Positions 30,791-42,235 of a DNA stretch of 42,235 nt are shown here, one piece after another. The notes beneath the pieces are model-generated. The model was not told the origin of the DNA. It did no database searches and was given only the letters and a program-made list of their open reading frames with translations. The stretch covers positions 1 through 42,235 of the forward strand of contig JABFXX010000194.1 of NCBI GenBank assembly GCA_013368795.1, given 5' to 3'. The translations under genes and the position numbers were made by a program. The DNA is from Kofleriaceae bacterium. GTDB taxonomy: Bacteria > Myxococcota_A > Polyangia > Haliangiales > Haliangiaceae. The stretch's first letter is position 1, and each line of letters opens with the position of its first letter.

Positions 30791-30819
30791 ACCATACGAG
30801 GGCACCCTGACGGAAACAA
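30791..30819 (-). promoter_or_regulatory. Promoter for the fsa-trmB operon
   Basis: On the minus strand TTGTTT (30819-30814), a 17-bp spacer and TATGGT (30796-30791), giving a leader of about 50 nt. The 9-mer GCACCATAC occurs twice in this gap. Confidence 0.45.
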
Positions 30820-30824
30820 GCAGC

Positions 30825-31577
30825 ATGGATGAGGCAGTCGGGCCGAGGATCGGCACCGTCGACGTTCCGGCGAAAATCGACCGGGAACGCTATTTTCGCG
30901 AGCTTTCTTACCTCGAGCTGACGGCGCTCTTCGCGGGCCCGCAGAAGCCGAGCACGTTCACGAAGTGGGCAGAGCTCGCGCCGCCGAAGACGATCGGTCT
31001 CGTCGCGCCGTTCGTGATGACACATCGCAAGCCACCGAGCGGCGCGAAGCTGTGGACGCACGACGCGACGAGCGGCGACTTCCGGTCGAGTGAGCCGGCG
31101 CGCGCCGCGCTGGCTCCGCTCCGCGAAGCGGTCGATGCCGTGCAGGCGGCGTGTGTCGTGTTCCGCTCGCCCGAGTCGTTCTCGCCGTCGGCCGCGAACC
31201 GCGACCAGCTGCGGGCGTTCTTCGGCGAGCTCGCGACCGTGGACGCGATCGGGACCGAGCGAGTCTGGGTGCCCGGTGGCCTCTGGGAGGTCCGGTCCGC
31301 GGTGAAGCTCGCCAACGAGCTAGGTGTGACCTGTGCGGTCGACCCGCTGGTGCAAGAGCCGGGCGCGACCGATGATCCGTTCATGGACCTCGAGACGAAC
31401 GCGCTCTACTTCCGGGTCGAGGGCGCCGGCCGCGCCGGGATGATCCGGAACGAGCGCCTCGAAGACCTCGCCGCCCTGGTGGAGCAGTTCGAGGACCTCG
31501 AGTCCCTCACGGTCGCGTTCGCCTCGCCAGAACGCTGGCAGGACGCGCGAAACTTCGTGAAACTTCTTAATGCGTAG
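30825..31577 (+). CDS. DUF72 (YecE-like) protein
   Basis: 250 residues. The [11 protein letters not shown] start, TFTKWAEL and barrel-like repeats match the DUF72 TIM-barrel family, whose function is unknown. No signal peptide. It is divergent from the fsa operon (90-nt gap). Compared with common members the WYP...EYY-type start is reduced, so it may be a distant branch. Confidence 0.75.
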   Translation: MDEAVGPRIGTVDVPAKIDRERYFRELSYLELTALFAGPQKPSTFTKWAELAPPKTIGLVAPFVMTHRKPPSGAKLWTHDATSGDFRSSEPARAALAPLREAVDAVQAACVVFRSPESFSPSAANRDQLRAFFGELATVDAIGTERVWVPGGLWEVRSAVKLANELGVTCAVDPLVQEPGATDDPFMDLETNALYFRVEGAGRAGMIRNERLEDLAALVEQFEDLESLTVAFASPERWQDARNFVKLLNA

Positions 31578-31581
31578 CGGA

Positions 31582-31779
31582 CTAGAAGACGAACGTGGCA
31601 GTCGGGATTGGCAACTCCCCCGTCTTCTTTGGGAGTTCCGTGATGCTGGGGGAGGACCTCCGCTCCACCATCTGAATGATCGGCTCAGACTTCCTCGACG
31701 GCACCGCGACGGTCTTTTTGGTGCGGCTCCCATTACCTTTGCGCGCCGCGGGGCGCGCCGTCATCACCTTGCTTCGCAT
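31582..31779 (-). CDS. Small basic protein, unknown
   Basis: 65 residues (MRSKVMTARPAARKGNGS ... PIPTATFVF), rich in Lys, Arg, Ser and Thr in the first half. Supporting signs are GGGGGA 6 nt before the ATG, a promoter-like pair at 31842-31813, and a stop only 4 nt from the convergent DUF72 stop. The base composition is less GC-rich than the neighbours. It could bind nucleic acid, be a short secreted peptide, or not be made. Confidence 0.5.
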   Translation of the reverse strand: MRSKVMTARPAARKGNGSRTKKTVAVPSRKSEPIIQMVERRSSPSITELPKKTGELPIPTATFVF

Positions 31780-31812
31780 TCAAAATCCCCCAGAGGATCT
31801 GTCCGACCACGA

Positions 31813-31842
31813 CTCTACGGATCCGCCTTATCGCAAGTCAAT
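31813..31842 (-). promoter_or_regulatory. Promoter candidate for the small basic protein
   Basis: On the minus strand TTGACT (31842-31837), an 18-bp spacer and TAGAGT (31818-31813), about 34 nt before the ATG. Confidence 0.45.
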
Positions 31843-31860
31843 GTAGGCAATCTGATTCCT

Positions 31861-31889
31861 TTACATTCGACAGGTTGCCTCGTATAACG
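31861..31889 (+). promoter_or_regulatory. Strong sigma-70-like promoter of pepA
   Basis: TTTACA (31861-31866), exactly 17 bp, TATAAC (31884-31889); predicted start near 31896. AGGGAG at 31904-31909 is the ribosome site for the ATG at 31921. The region is clearly more AT-rich than its surroundings. Confidence 0.7.
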
Positions 31890-31920
31890 CACCCGCTTTC
31901 TCAGGGAGTTACAAAGATTT

Positions 31921-33456
31921 ATGGACGCCAAGACAGGCTTCGAAGTGACCCTCCTCACGGGTCCGGCGCTGCAAGCACAGGTCGACGTTCTGGCATTCAC
32001 GACCTTTGGTGATCCGAGCAAGGATGCTGTTTTCAAATCGGCAGATCAGGCGCTCGGAGGTCACCTCGCGGAGGTCGCGAAAGCGGAGTCATTCGAGGGG
32101 AAGCCCGGCCAGAGCCTGTCGATCTACACGCACGGCAAGATCCCTGCGAAGCGCGTCGTCGTGATCGGCGCCGGTGGGCGTGGTGATTTCTCGAATGCAA
32201 ATCTTCGCGATGTCACCGCGGCAATCGCGCAGTCTGCGAACAAGGTGAATGCGGCTTCCGTCGCATTCGTGCTGCCCGTGCTCGGCGCCAACCGCGACGC
32301 GCTGCTCGCGCAGATGGCCGTCGAGGGCGTTCACCTCGGCACGTACAAGTTCGGCCGCTACCTGACGAGCGAAGATCAGAAGAAGCCGCACAGCCTGAAG
32401 TCGTTCGGCCTCGTCACCGACGTGAAGGGCAAGAAGCCGAACGCGTCGCAGACCAAGCAGCTGACCGCTGCGATCGCGCGTGGCGCTGCGATCGCGCAGG
32501 CGACGAACTACGCGCGCGATCTCATCAACGAGCCCGCCGCCGTCGCTACGCCCGCCCACATCGCGGCGCAGGCGCAGGCGCTCGCGAAGAAGCACAAAGG
32601 CTCGCTCTCGGTGACCGTCCTCGACGCGAAGAAGTGCGCCGAGCTCGGCATGGGCATGTTCCTCGCCGTCGGCCAGGGTTCCGACCAGGAGCCGCGCTTC
32701 GTCCACATGACGTACAAGCCGGCGAAGAAGCCGAAGAAGAAGATCGCGCTCATCGGCAAGGGCGTGACGTTCGACTCGGGCGGCTACTCGCTCAAGCCGA
32801 GCGCGTCGATGGAGGACATGAAGATCGACATGTCCGGCGCCGCCGCGGTCATCTCCGCGATGGATGCGATCGCGACGATCGGCTCGGAGAACGAGGTCCA
32901 CGCGGTGACCGCGCTCTGCGAGAATCTCGTGTCGGGCCGCGCGTACAAGCTCGGCGACGTGCTGACGTCGATGGACGGCACGACGGTCGAGATCAACAAC
33001 ACCGACGCCGAAGGCCGCCTGACGCTCGGCGATGCGATCACCTACGCCCGTACGAAGATCGATCCCGACGAGATGTTCGACTTCGCGACGCTGACCGGCG
33101 CCTGCATGGTCGCGCTCGGGCCCTACACGGCCGGCGTCATGAGCGACAACGAGCCGCTCGTGAAGAACTGGCTCGCGGCGGCGCAGCAGACGGGCGAGGA
33201 CATGTGGCGCCTGCCGCTGAACACGCGCCTGCGCGAGCAGCTGAAGAGCCCGATCGCGGACATGCGCAACACCGGCGACCGCTACGGCGGCGCGATCACG
33301 GCAGGTCTCTTTCTGAAGACGTTCGCGAAGGACACCCCGTGGGTCCACGTCGACATCGCCGGCCCGGCCTCGACCTCCTCGAATCGGCCGTCTCAGCCGA
33401 AAGGTGGGACAGGATTCGCGGTTGCGACGATCGTCGAATACGCGACAAAACGCTGA
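31921..33456 (+). CDS. pepA: Leucyl aminopeptidase (M17)
   Basis: 511 residues. The C-terminal catalytic domain has the M17 signature NTDAEGRL (360-367), the metal and substrate site GKGVTFDSGGYSLKPS, and MKIDMSGAAAV. The N-terminal ~170 residues are the usual macro-domain-like part. It removes N-terminal residues using two metal ions; in E. coli PepA also binds DNA in recombination at cer/xer sites. All catalytic residues are visible. Confidence 0.96.
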   Translation: MDAKTGFEVTLLTGPALQAQVDVLAFTTFGDPSKDAVFKSADQALGGHLAEVAKAESFEGKPGQSLSIYTHGKIPAKRVVVIGAGGRGDFSNANLRDVTAAIAQSANKVNAASVAFVLPVLGANRDALLAQMAVEGVHLGTYKFGRYLTSEDQKKPHSLKSFGLVTDVKGKKPNASQTKQLTAAIARGAAIAQATNYARDLINEPAAVATPAHIAAQAQALAKKHKGSLSVTVLDAKKCAELGMGMFLAVGQGSDQEPRFVHMTYKPAKKPKKKIALIGKGVTFDSGGYSLKPSASMEDMKIDMSGAAAVISAMDAIATIGSENEVHAVTALCENLVSGRAYKLGDVLTSMDGTTVEINNTDAEGRLTLGDAITYARTKIDPDEMFDFATLTGACMVALGPYTAGVMSDNEPLVKNWLAAAQQTGEDMWRLPLNTRLREQLKSPIADMRNTGDRYGGAITAGLFLKTFAKDTPWVHVDIAGPASTSSNRPSQPKGGTGFAVATIVEYATKR

Positions 33457-33508
33457 AGAAACTTGGCGGTTTATCAAGGAATCTCGCGCAGTTGACTCGG
33501 CGCGTGAT

Positions 33509-33537
33509 TTGACAGATAGATACCGCGCTGCTACCAT
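33509..33537 (+). promoter_or_regulatory. Promoter of cdnL
   Basis: TTGACA (33509-33514), exactly 17 bp, TACCAT (33532-33537). The predicted start near 33544 is about 3 nt before the TTG start codon. Confidence 0.55.
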
Positions 33538-33546
33538 TTTCTTGTT

Positions 33547-34050
33547 TTGAAGCAGCAGCAATTCGCGGTGGGCGACAAGGCCGTTTATCCGGTGCATGGG
33601 GTTGCCGAGGTCGTCGCGCTCGAGCAGCGCGACATCGGCGGTAACAAAACACCGGTCTACATCCTCAAGATCATCGATACCGGACTCAAGATCATGGTGC
33701 CGACGATCAACGCCGGCTCCGTCGGACTACGTGATCTCATCAGCTCCAAAGAGGTGAAGGAGGTCTACTCCATCCTCAAGTCGCGCGACGTACCCCGCGA
33801 TACCCAGACGTGGAATCGCCGGTACCGCGAGTACATGGAGAAGATCAAGACGGGCTCCGTGTTCGAGATCGCCGAGGTCCTCCGCGATCTCTGCGTTCTT
33901 CGCACGACGAAGGAGCTGTCGTTCGGCGAGCGCAAGATGCTCGAGACCGCGCGTGGCCTCCTGGTGAAGGAGCTCGCGCTGGCCAAGGGCGTAGGCGACG
34001 ACAAGATTGCCTCGGAGATCGATCAGATCTTCCAGCAAGCCGCCGCTTAG
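33547..34050 (+). CDS. cdnL: CdnL/CarD-family RNA polymerase-binding regulator
   Basis: 167 residues. The N-terminal RNA-polymerase-interacting domain begins FAVGDKAVYPVHGVAEV; the helical C-terminal domain has TWNRRYREYMEKIKTGSVFEIAEVLRDL and SFGERKMLETARGLLVKEL, nearly the same as Myxococcus xanthus CdnL as I recall it. CdnL stabilises open complexes at sigma-A promoters, including rRNA promoters, and is essential in M. xanthus. The start is TTG at 33547, chosen because it gives the expected distance to GDKAVYP; GTG at 33568 is an alternative. No Shine-Dalgarno is visible, and the promoter places the transcript start within a few bases. Confidence 0.94.
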   Translation: MKQQQFAVGDKAVYPVHGVAEVVALEQRDIGGNKTPVYILKIIDTGLKIMVPTINAGSVGLRDLISSKEVKEVYSILKSRDVPRDTQTWNRRYREYMEKIKTGSVFEIAEVLRDLCVLRTTKELSFGERKMLETARGLLVKELALAKGVGDDKIASEIDQIFQQAAA

Positions 34051-34073
34051 TAACGATCGTACGCAGCATCACG

Positions 34074-34110
34074 ACGGCGATGTGCCCACGGCACGTCGCC
34101 GTTTGGCGTT
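34074..34110 (+). terminator. Intrinsic terminator of cdnL
   Basis: A 13-bp stem with one G-T pair (34074-34086 with 34090-34102) closes on a CAC loop and is followed by TTTGGCGTTT. It lies 23 nt after the cdnL stop and just before the convergent fabH stop. The minus strand has no T run after the stem. Confidence 0.7.
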
Positions 34111-34111
34111 T

Positions 34112-35113
34112 CTAGTAGCGCAGGAAGACCGAGCCCCACGTGAGGCCGGCGCCGAATGCGACGAGGCAGACGAGGTCGCCGGGCTTGATCTTCCCGAGCT
34201 CGATCGCCTCGTGCATGCAGATCGGAATCGAGGCGGCCGTCGTGTTGCCATACTTCTGGATGTTGTTGTGCGTCTTCTCGGGCGGCATGCCGATCATCTG
34301 CGCGACCATCTGGTTGATGCGCAGGTTCGCCTGATGCGGGATGAGCATGTCGATCTCGAGGATGCTCTTGATCCCGTTCGCCTGCATGCCCTCCATGATC
34401 GCCTGCGGCATGCGCGTGACGGCGTGCTTGAAGACGTTCTTGCCCTTCATCGCCGGGTAGTGCTTGCGCTCCGCCATCGCCTCCGCCGAGATGCGCGGGT
34501 GGTGGCGGCTCGCCGGATACTCGGTCCACAGGATCTCGGCCTCGCTGCCATCCGCGTGGATGTGCGTCGACAGGACCATGTGCCGGTCATCGGTCGCGCG
34601 ACCGACGACAACCGCGCCCGCGCCATCGCCGAACAGCACGGTGACGTCGCGTCCGGCCGTCGAGATGTCGAGGCCCGTCGAGTGGACCTCCGAGCCGATG
34701 ACGAGGACGTTCTTGAAGCTGCCCGTGCGGATGTACGCGTCCGCGATCGACATGCCGTAGATGAAACCGGTGCACTGCTGGCGAATGTCGAGGCAGGGAA
34801 TCTCCTTGAGACCGAGGAGCCGCTGCACGAACACGCCGGTGCCCGGGAAGTTCACGTCGGGCGATAGCGTCGCGTAGATGATGAGATCGATGTCCTTGGG
34901 CTGAAGACCCGCGCGCTCGATCGCTTCCTTCGACGCCTTCGCCGCGAGCTCCGCGCCACCCTCACCCGGCTCCACCCACCGCCGCTGCTCGATGCCCGTG
35001 CGCTCGACGATCCACTCGTTCGACGTCTCCATCTGCTTGGCCAGATCGTCGTTGGTCACGACTCGGTTCGGCACGGCCATGCCGATTCCCATGATGCGGC
35101 TTCGGTGAGTCAT
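34112..35113 (-). CDS. fabH: Beta-ketoacyl-ACP synthase III
   Basis: 333 residues. The catalytic triad is complete: Cys114 (QQCTGF), His260 (IPHQANLRI) and Asn290 (YGNTTAASIP); the end AFGAGLTWGSVFLRY is typical. It condenses an acyl-CoA primer with malonyl-ACP to start fatty-acid synthesis. In myxobacteria FabH often accepts branched primers; specificity cannot be seen here. The usual neighbours plsX, fabD and acpP are absent. It is divergent from the phosphatase gene with a gap of only 31 nt. Confidence 0.95.
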   Translation of the reverse strand: MTHRSRIMGIGMAVPNRVVTNDDLAKQMETSNEWIVERTGIEQRRWVEPGEGGAELAAKASKEAIERAGLQPKDIDLIIYATLSPDVNFPGTGVFVQRLLGLKEIPCLDIRQQCTGFIYGMSIADAYIRTGSFKNVLVIGSEVHSTGLDISTAGRDVTVLFGDGAGAVVVGRATDDRHMVLSTHIHADGSEAEILWTEYPASRHHPRISAEAMAERKHYPAMKGKNVFKHAVTRMPQAIMEGMQANGIKSILEIDMLIPHQANLRINQMVAQMIGMPPEKTHNNIQKYGNTTAASIPICMHEAIELGKIKPGDLVCLVAFGAGLTWGSVFLRY

Positions 35114-35144
35114 TCTTTTCCGATTACCACGTTACAGTCAGGAC

Positions 35145-35792
35145 ATGAACATCCTCCTGGTGCGCCACGGCGAAACCGCATGGAATCGCGAAGGTCGCTA
35201 TCAGGGTCGGACCGACATCCCACTGTCGGACACCGGCCAGCAGCAGGTGCGTGCGCTCGGAGAACGGCTGAGGAACGTGCCGATCGCGATCGCCTACGCG
35301 TCGCCGCTGTCGAGGGCGAAGAACACCGCCGAGGCGATCCTCGCCGGGCGCACGACACCGCTGTGGCTCGAGGCCGGGCTCCTCGAGATCTCCCACGGCG
35401 AGTGGGAGGGCAAGCTGGCGACCGACGTCGAGATCTCGCACGCCGAGATGTTCGGCGTCTGGCGTACCCGTCCGGGTAGAACGTCGCCCGCGGGTCCCGG
35501 CGCCGAGACGCTCGGCGATGTCGAGAGTCGCGCGTGGGCCGTGCTCGAGAAGATCTGCGACGGCCTCGGCCCCGACGACACCGCGCTCGTCGCCGCGCAC
35601 GATGCGGTCAACCGCGTGATCCTGTGCCGCGTGCTCGGTCTCCCGCTCGAGCGCATCTGGTCGTTCCGGCAGGCGCCGGCATCGCTCAACGTGCTGTCGG
35701 GGCCGCTGATCTCAGAGCTGCAGGTCGTGCGCCTGAACGATAGCGAGCACGTCGCGCCGCTCTTGCGAGAGGCTCAGCACAAGGCAGTGTGA
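35145..35792 (+). CDS. Histidine phosphatase (phosphoglycerate-mutase superfamily)
   Basis: 215 residues. LVRHGETAWN near the start holds the phospho-accepting histidine; SPLSRAKNTAEAI, the acid Glu in EISHGEWEG and the second histidine in VAAHDAVNR complete the site. Small members of this group act on phosphosugars, alpha-ribazole phosphate or phosphoglycerate; the substrate is unknown. TACAGT ends 6 nt before the ATG and might be a -10 element. Confidence 0.88.
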   Translation: MNILLVRHGETAWNREGRYQGRTDIPLSDTGQQQVRALGERLRNVPIAIAYASPLSRAKNTAEAILAGRTTPLWLEAGLLEISHGEWEGKLATDVEISHAEMFGVWRTRPGRTSPAGPGAETLGDVESRAWAVLEKICDGLGPDDTALVAAHDAVNRVILCRVLGLPLERIWSFRQAPASLNVLSGPLISELQVVRLNDSEHVAPLLREAQHKAV

Positions 35793-35801
35793 ATCGGTTG
35801 G

Positions 35802-36683
35802 CTACGGGGCAGACATCCGTACGAAGTGCTTCGGGATGATCACCTGCGTCGCCGGCGAGCAGCGCTTCACCTCGTCGACGAATGCCTCGAGATCCGCGTC
35901 CGGCTCCTCGTCGGTCGGCGCGGCACGCCAGTCGTCGAAGTGCGTCGTGTAGACAACCTGTGGATAGTCGAGCACGCGCATGAGCCGGCACGTGTAGTCG
36001 TAGACCTGCTCGCGTAGCCCGGGTGCGATGATCGCGACGTCGGGATGCACGCCGACGAGCTCGCGCTCGATGAAGTTCGCCGTGCTCGTGACGAGGATCT
36101 CGCGACCGCCGACCCGGACCAGGTAGTCGAACGTGCCGCCATCGGTGTAGTCGTCGAACGTCTTCGGCGGCAGCACGGTGATCGGTTGGCCCTGCATGAA
36201 GTGCTTGTCGTCGAGCGCGGAGTGAAGGCTCGGGATCACGCGCACCGAGTAGCCGTCGAACTGATAGTCCTCGCCTCCCTGGATCGGGATGACGTGGTCC
36301 GCGGGAACCCCGGCGGATGTCGCGACCTTTGCCGTCGAGGCGCTGCCCATGATCTGCGCGCCGGTCGCGAGCGCGACAGCCGGTGCATCGAGCAGGTGAT
36401 CGACGTGCGAGTGACCGACGACGATCAGGTTCGCCTTCTTCGGCGCACGGGCCGCGACCGCGGCAGGGTCGGACTTGATCTCGCCGTCGAGGTTCGGCCG
36501 CGAGAAGTAGGGATCGACGAGGATCGTCACGTCGCCGGACTCGAGCTGCCAGCCGGCAACACCGAGGTACGTGAGCGCGAGCGGTGCCGTCGGACCGTCG
36601 GTCTTCTTCGTCGTCGATGAGGGCTCGCGCTTCGGCGTGCCCGCACAAGCAGAGAGCAAGAGGAGATACAACGCTGCGCGCAT
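35802..36683 (-). CDS. MBL-fold hydrolase lipoprotein
   Basis: 293 residues from the ATG at 36683. Lipoprotein signal MRAALYLLLLSAC. The metallo-beta-lactamase fold shows YLGVAGWQLESGDVTILVDPY, the metal motif HSHVDH, and further ligands in SLHSALDD and YTTHFDDW. The usual Asp before the last His is not obvious (STANFIE). The layout resembles UlaG/YtkL-type hydrolases, but lipidation points to action in the periplasm or on a membrane. It lies 29 nt after the cysteine-rich lipoprotein gene. Confidence 0.8.
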   Translation of the reverse strand: MRAALYLLLLSACAGTPKREPSSTTKKTDGPTAPLALTYLGVAGWQLESGDVTILVDPYFSRPNLDGEIKSDPAAVAARAPKKANLIVVGHSHVDHLLDAPAVALATGAQIMGSASTAKVATSAGVPADHVIPIQGGEDYQFDGYSVRVIPSLHSALDDKHFMQGQPITVLPPKTFDDYTDGGTFDYLVRVGGREILVTSTANFIERELVGVHPDVAIIAPGLREQVYDYTCRLMRVLDYPQVVYTTHFDDWRAAPTDEEPDADLEAFVDEVKRCSPATQVIIPKHFVRMSAP

Positions 36684-36712
36684 AGGCTGCTGCAACGTGC
36701 GCGGCGTCGGAA

Positions 36713-37446
36713 CTATTTCGCCGAGCCGGCGGCAGCGCCATCGTGCGGCGCGCCCGAGGATCCGGCTCCGCCCGAGGACGAATCACTACCCTCGGCGCCT
36801 GCCGATCCGGAACCAGAACCTGCGGCCGCCTCGACGAAGGTTCCCTCGAGCTCGGTGCACTGGCTGCGCGCAAGCTCGACCTTGGCGGGCGCGTAGTACA
36901 CCCACGTCGTGTCATCGGAGTAACGCCGCACCTCGCAGCGACCGACGACGTTCTCGGTCGAGCACGAGCCCGCGCTGTACGTGCCGCCGCCGGTCTTGCA
37001 GTTCGTCGCCTCGACCGTCTTCGACAGATCGAAGACAGACTGCGTCTCGCGGCAAAGGGGGCCTCCCATGCAGCGGTAGGGCGTCGATTCCTTGCGCGGC
37101 GGCGAGTCCTTGAACTCGAGCGCGCCGATGCACGAGACGTCGCCCTTGTACTTCCACCTCACCGAGCCGTTCGGATACAGGCAGCCGCCGTGCCGACCTT
37201 CGGCCGGGCAGGCCTCGCCTTTCGTGAAGGTGCCGCGATCGCGTGGGCCTTGCAGCGTGGCGCACCACTTATCGAGCGCATCGACCTGCGCGTCGGCGTA
37301 GACCTCGAAGCACGAGTGATTCTCGCCGGCGGTCTTCGATACGTAATCGCAGCGCGCCGCGACCGCGGGCCCTGAGGGCGTGCCGGCCTTCTTCTCGCTG
37401 GTCTTGCACGCGGCGAGAACAGCGAGGAGGACGAGCGCGCGACGCA

Positions 37447-37447
<1 letters not shown>
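36713..37447 (-). CDS. Cysteine-rich lipoprotein coupled to gyrB
   Basis: 244 residues. The ATG at 37447 overlaps the gyrB stop (ATGA). Lipoprotein signal MRRALVLLAVLAAC. The mature part has about 13 cysteines, spaced as several small disulfide modules (RCDYVSKTAGENHSCFEVY; DKWCATL; CPAEGRHGGCLYP; RCMGGPLC), then a Gly/Ser/Ala tail of about 45 residues (GSGSGSAGAEGSDSSSGG). No family recognised. Its place in the gyrB operon means it is probably expressed in proportion to growth. Confidence 0.75.
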
Positions 37448-39939
<2,492 letters not shown>

Positions 39940-39953
39940 TCATGTGCCGGATT

Positions 39954-41051
39954 TCACGAAGAAATCTGGCCATTTTGGATCCGGTAATCGGCCCGGTCCC
40001 GCGACAGCAAAACATGGCCCCCGTGGGTGGTCGTGATGAAGCACTGGCCTGCCTGGGTGGCGAGGTGCTCGAACAGGTACGCGTTGCGTGCGGGGTCGAG
40101 CTCGCTCGAGACGTCATCGAGCAGGAGAATCGGCAGGTCGCCGTGCGTCCGTGCGAGCACCGCGAGCTCTGCGGTCTTCCACGCGAGCATGATGGCGCGC
40201 AGCTGGCCCTGTGACGCGAACAGGCCCGCCTCGCGCTCGTCGAGCTCGAATGCGAGGTCGTCGCGGTGCGGCCCGAGCTGCGTCGACTGCGTCGCGAGGT
40301 CCTTCGCCCGGCCCTCTCGATGCCACGCGATGACCTGCTCGACGCTCGCGCCGGCGACCTTGCTGACGTAGCGCGTGCTCGCCTGGCGCTCGCTGTGCGT
40401 GATGGCCGAGAACGCCTGTGCGAGCTCGATACGCAATTCCTCGACGAGTCTGAACCGCGCAGACGCGATCGCGAGCCCGAGGTCCGCGAGCTGCGCGTCG
40501 TAAATCGACAGCATCTCCTCGACGCGTGCGCTGCCCATCGTGCCCTGCGCCGCCATCTTCAGGATCGCGTTGCGCTGCTTCAGGACCTTCTCGTAGTCCT
40601 GCACGCGGGCCAGGTAGTCGGGGCTCTGGTTGAACACCGCGCGGTCGAGAAATCGTCGCCGGTCGCTCGGCGAGCCCCTCGGCAGCGCGAGGTCCTCGGG
40701 CGTGAACACGACGACGTTGAACCCGCCGAAGTAGCGCGCGAGCGGCCTCGCTGCTTTACCGTCGAGGAGAACGCGTCGCCCCGTCGGTCCGAGCGTGACC
40801 TCGTACACCCTCGTGAGCTCGTCCTTGACCACGCGCGCACCGATTCGCGCCTCGGGGGCACCGAACGCGATCATGTCGGCGAGCTTGCTGGTGCGGAACG
40901 AGCGCAGCGCTGCAGCCGCGTAGATGGCCTCGAGCAGGTTCGTCTTGCCCTGACCGTTATCGCCGACGAAGACGTTGAATCGCTCGCGCGGCTCGAGATG
41001 GACCGGCCGCAGGTTGCGAACGTTCTCGGCGGTCAGGACCTGAATGCGCAT
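39954..41051 (-). CDS. recF: DNA replication and repair protein RecF
   Basis: 365 residues from the ATG at 41051; the frame is open further upstream but that part is low-complexity shadow of dnaN. Walker A GDNGQGKTN (30-38), ABC signature region SQGQLR, Walker B ILLLDDVSSELD. RecF loads RecA at single-strand gaps with RecO and RecR. Order dnaN-recF-gyrB is the classic one. Confidence 0.96.
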   Translation of the reverse strand: MRIQVLTAENVRNLRPVHLEPRERFNVFVGDNGQGKTNLLEAIYAAAALRSFRTSKLADMIAFGAPEARIGARVVKDELTRVYEVTLGPTGRRVLLDGKAARPLARYFGGFNVVVFTPEDLALPRGSPSDRRRFLDRAVFNQSPDYLARVQDYEKVLKQRNAILKMAAQGTMGSARVEEMLSIYDAQLADLGLAIASARFRLVEELRIELAQAFSAITHSERQASTRYVSKVAGASVEQVIAWHREGRAKDLATQSTQLGPHRDDLAFELDEREAGLFASQGQLRAIMLAWKTAELAVLARTHGDLPILLLDDVSSELDPARNAYLFEHLATQAGQCFITTTHGGHVLLSRDRADYRIQNGQISS

Positions 41052-41094
41052 GGACGACGCAGGCGGGCCGCCAGTGGCTCGGCCCTCGGCACAC

Positions 41095-42192
<1,098 letters not shown>

Positions 42193-42235
42193 GGTCACCC
42201 GTCCGCTCTCTTCGTTCTCTTCTTTAGTTCAGAAT

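Noticed and set aside
42193..42235. Origin of replication at the right edge
   Set aside because: No DnaA boxes can be recognised in the 43 nt beyond dnaN; oriC may lie outside the window.

Overview
This is a GC-rich chromosomal window with no phage, insertion sequence or plasmid genes. Several traits suggest a Myxococcota (deltaproteobacterial) genome: many lipoproteins with cysteine-rich spacers, a PEGA-like Ser/Thr kinase, NtrC-type regulation, a CdnL/CarD protein very close to that of Myxococcus, and a giant zinc-ribbon/DLPAPK/TPR protein. Placement below phylum (perhaps Polyangia/Haliangiales) is a guess. The right end is a replication-core operon (dnaN, recF, gyrB, minus strand), so oriC and dnaA may lie just beyond it.

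Left end (1-3141, minus strand): a translation cluster. serS is followed by tRNA-Ser(UGA), tRNA-Ser(GCU), tRNA-Arg(ACG), tadA, tRNA-Ser(CGA), tRNA-Ser(GGA), the SRP RNA (ffs) and a strong hairpin terminator. Seryl-tRNA synthetase thus sits with all four serine isoacceptor tRNAs, and the wobble deaminase TadA sits 2 bases behind the gene of its substrate tRNA-Arg(ACG). A second promoter lies between serS and the tRNAs. A lipoprotein gene runs off the left edge.

3161-11251 (plus strand): an ECF sigma / membrane anti-sigma / Spy-like periplasmic protein operon, a 1511-residue zinc-ribbon-repeat-TPR membrane protein, and an acyl-CoA synthetase. 11267-13975 (minus): selB, with a stem-loop over its start, and an outer-membrane protein. 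14042-20728 (plus): an envelope/signalling run made of a lipoprotein with a decayed metalloprotease motif, a HEAT-repeat protein, a Ser/Thr kinase, a TPR protein, a lipoprotein with propeller-like repeats and a small membrane protein, several with overlapping start and stop codons. It meets an NtrC-family regulator head-on.

22135-24061: Pal-like and CpoB-like lipoproteins, then a small c-type cytochrome. 24110-26976: uvrB-thiE. 27004-28065: a VOC protein and a divergent YafY-type regulator with a palindrome between them. 28066-30734 (minus): a tightly overlapped six-gene operon (transaldolase-like aldolase, TIG lipoprotein, Nudix, TrmB, two unknowns). 30825-35792: a DUF72 protein, a small basic protein, pepA, cdnL with a clear terminator, fabH and a histidine phosphatase. 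35802-42192 (minus): dnaN-recF-gyrB continued by a cysteine-rich lipoprotein coupled to gyrB and an MBL-fold lipoprotein.

The strongest candidates for something not usually described are the serine-decoding/SRP RNA operon with its tRNA-embedded tadA, the possible structural control of selB, and the repeat-rich giant protein. Promoters, terminators and RNA structures were found by eye and are hypotheses.
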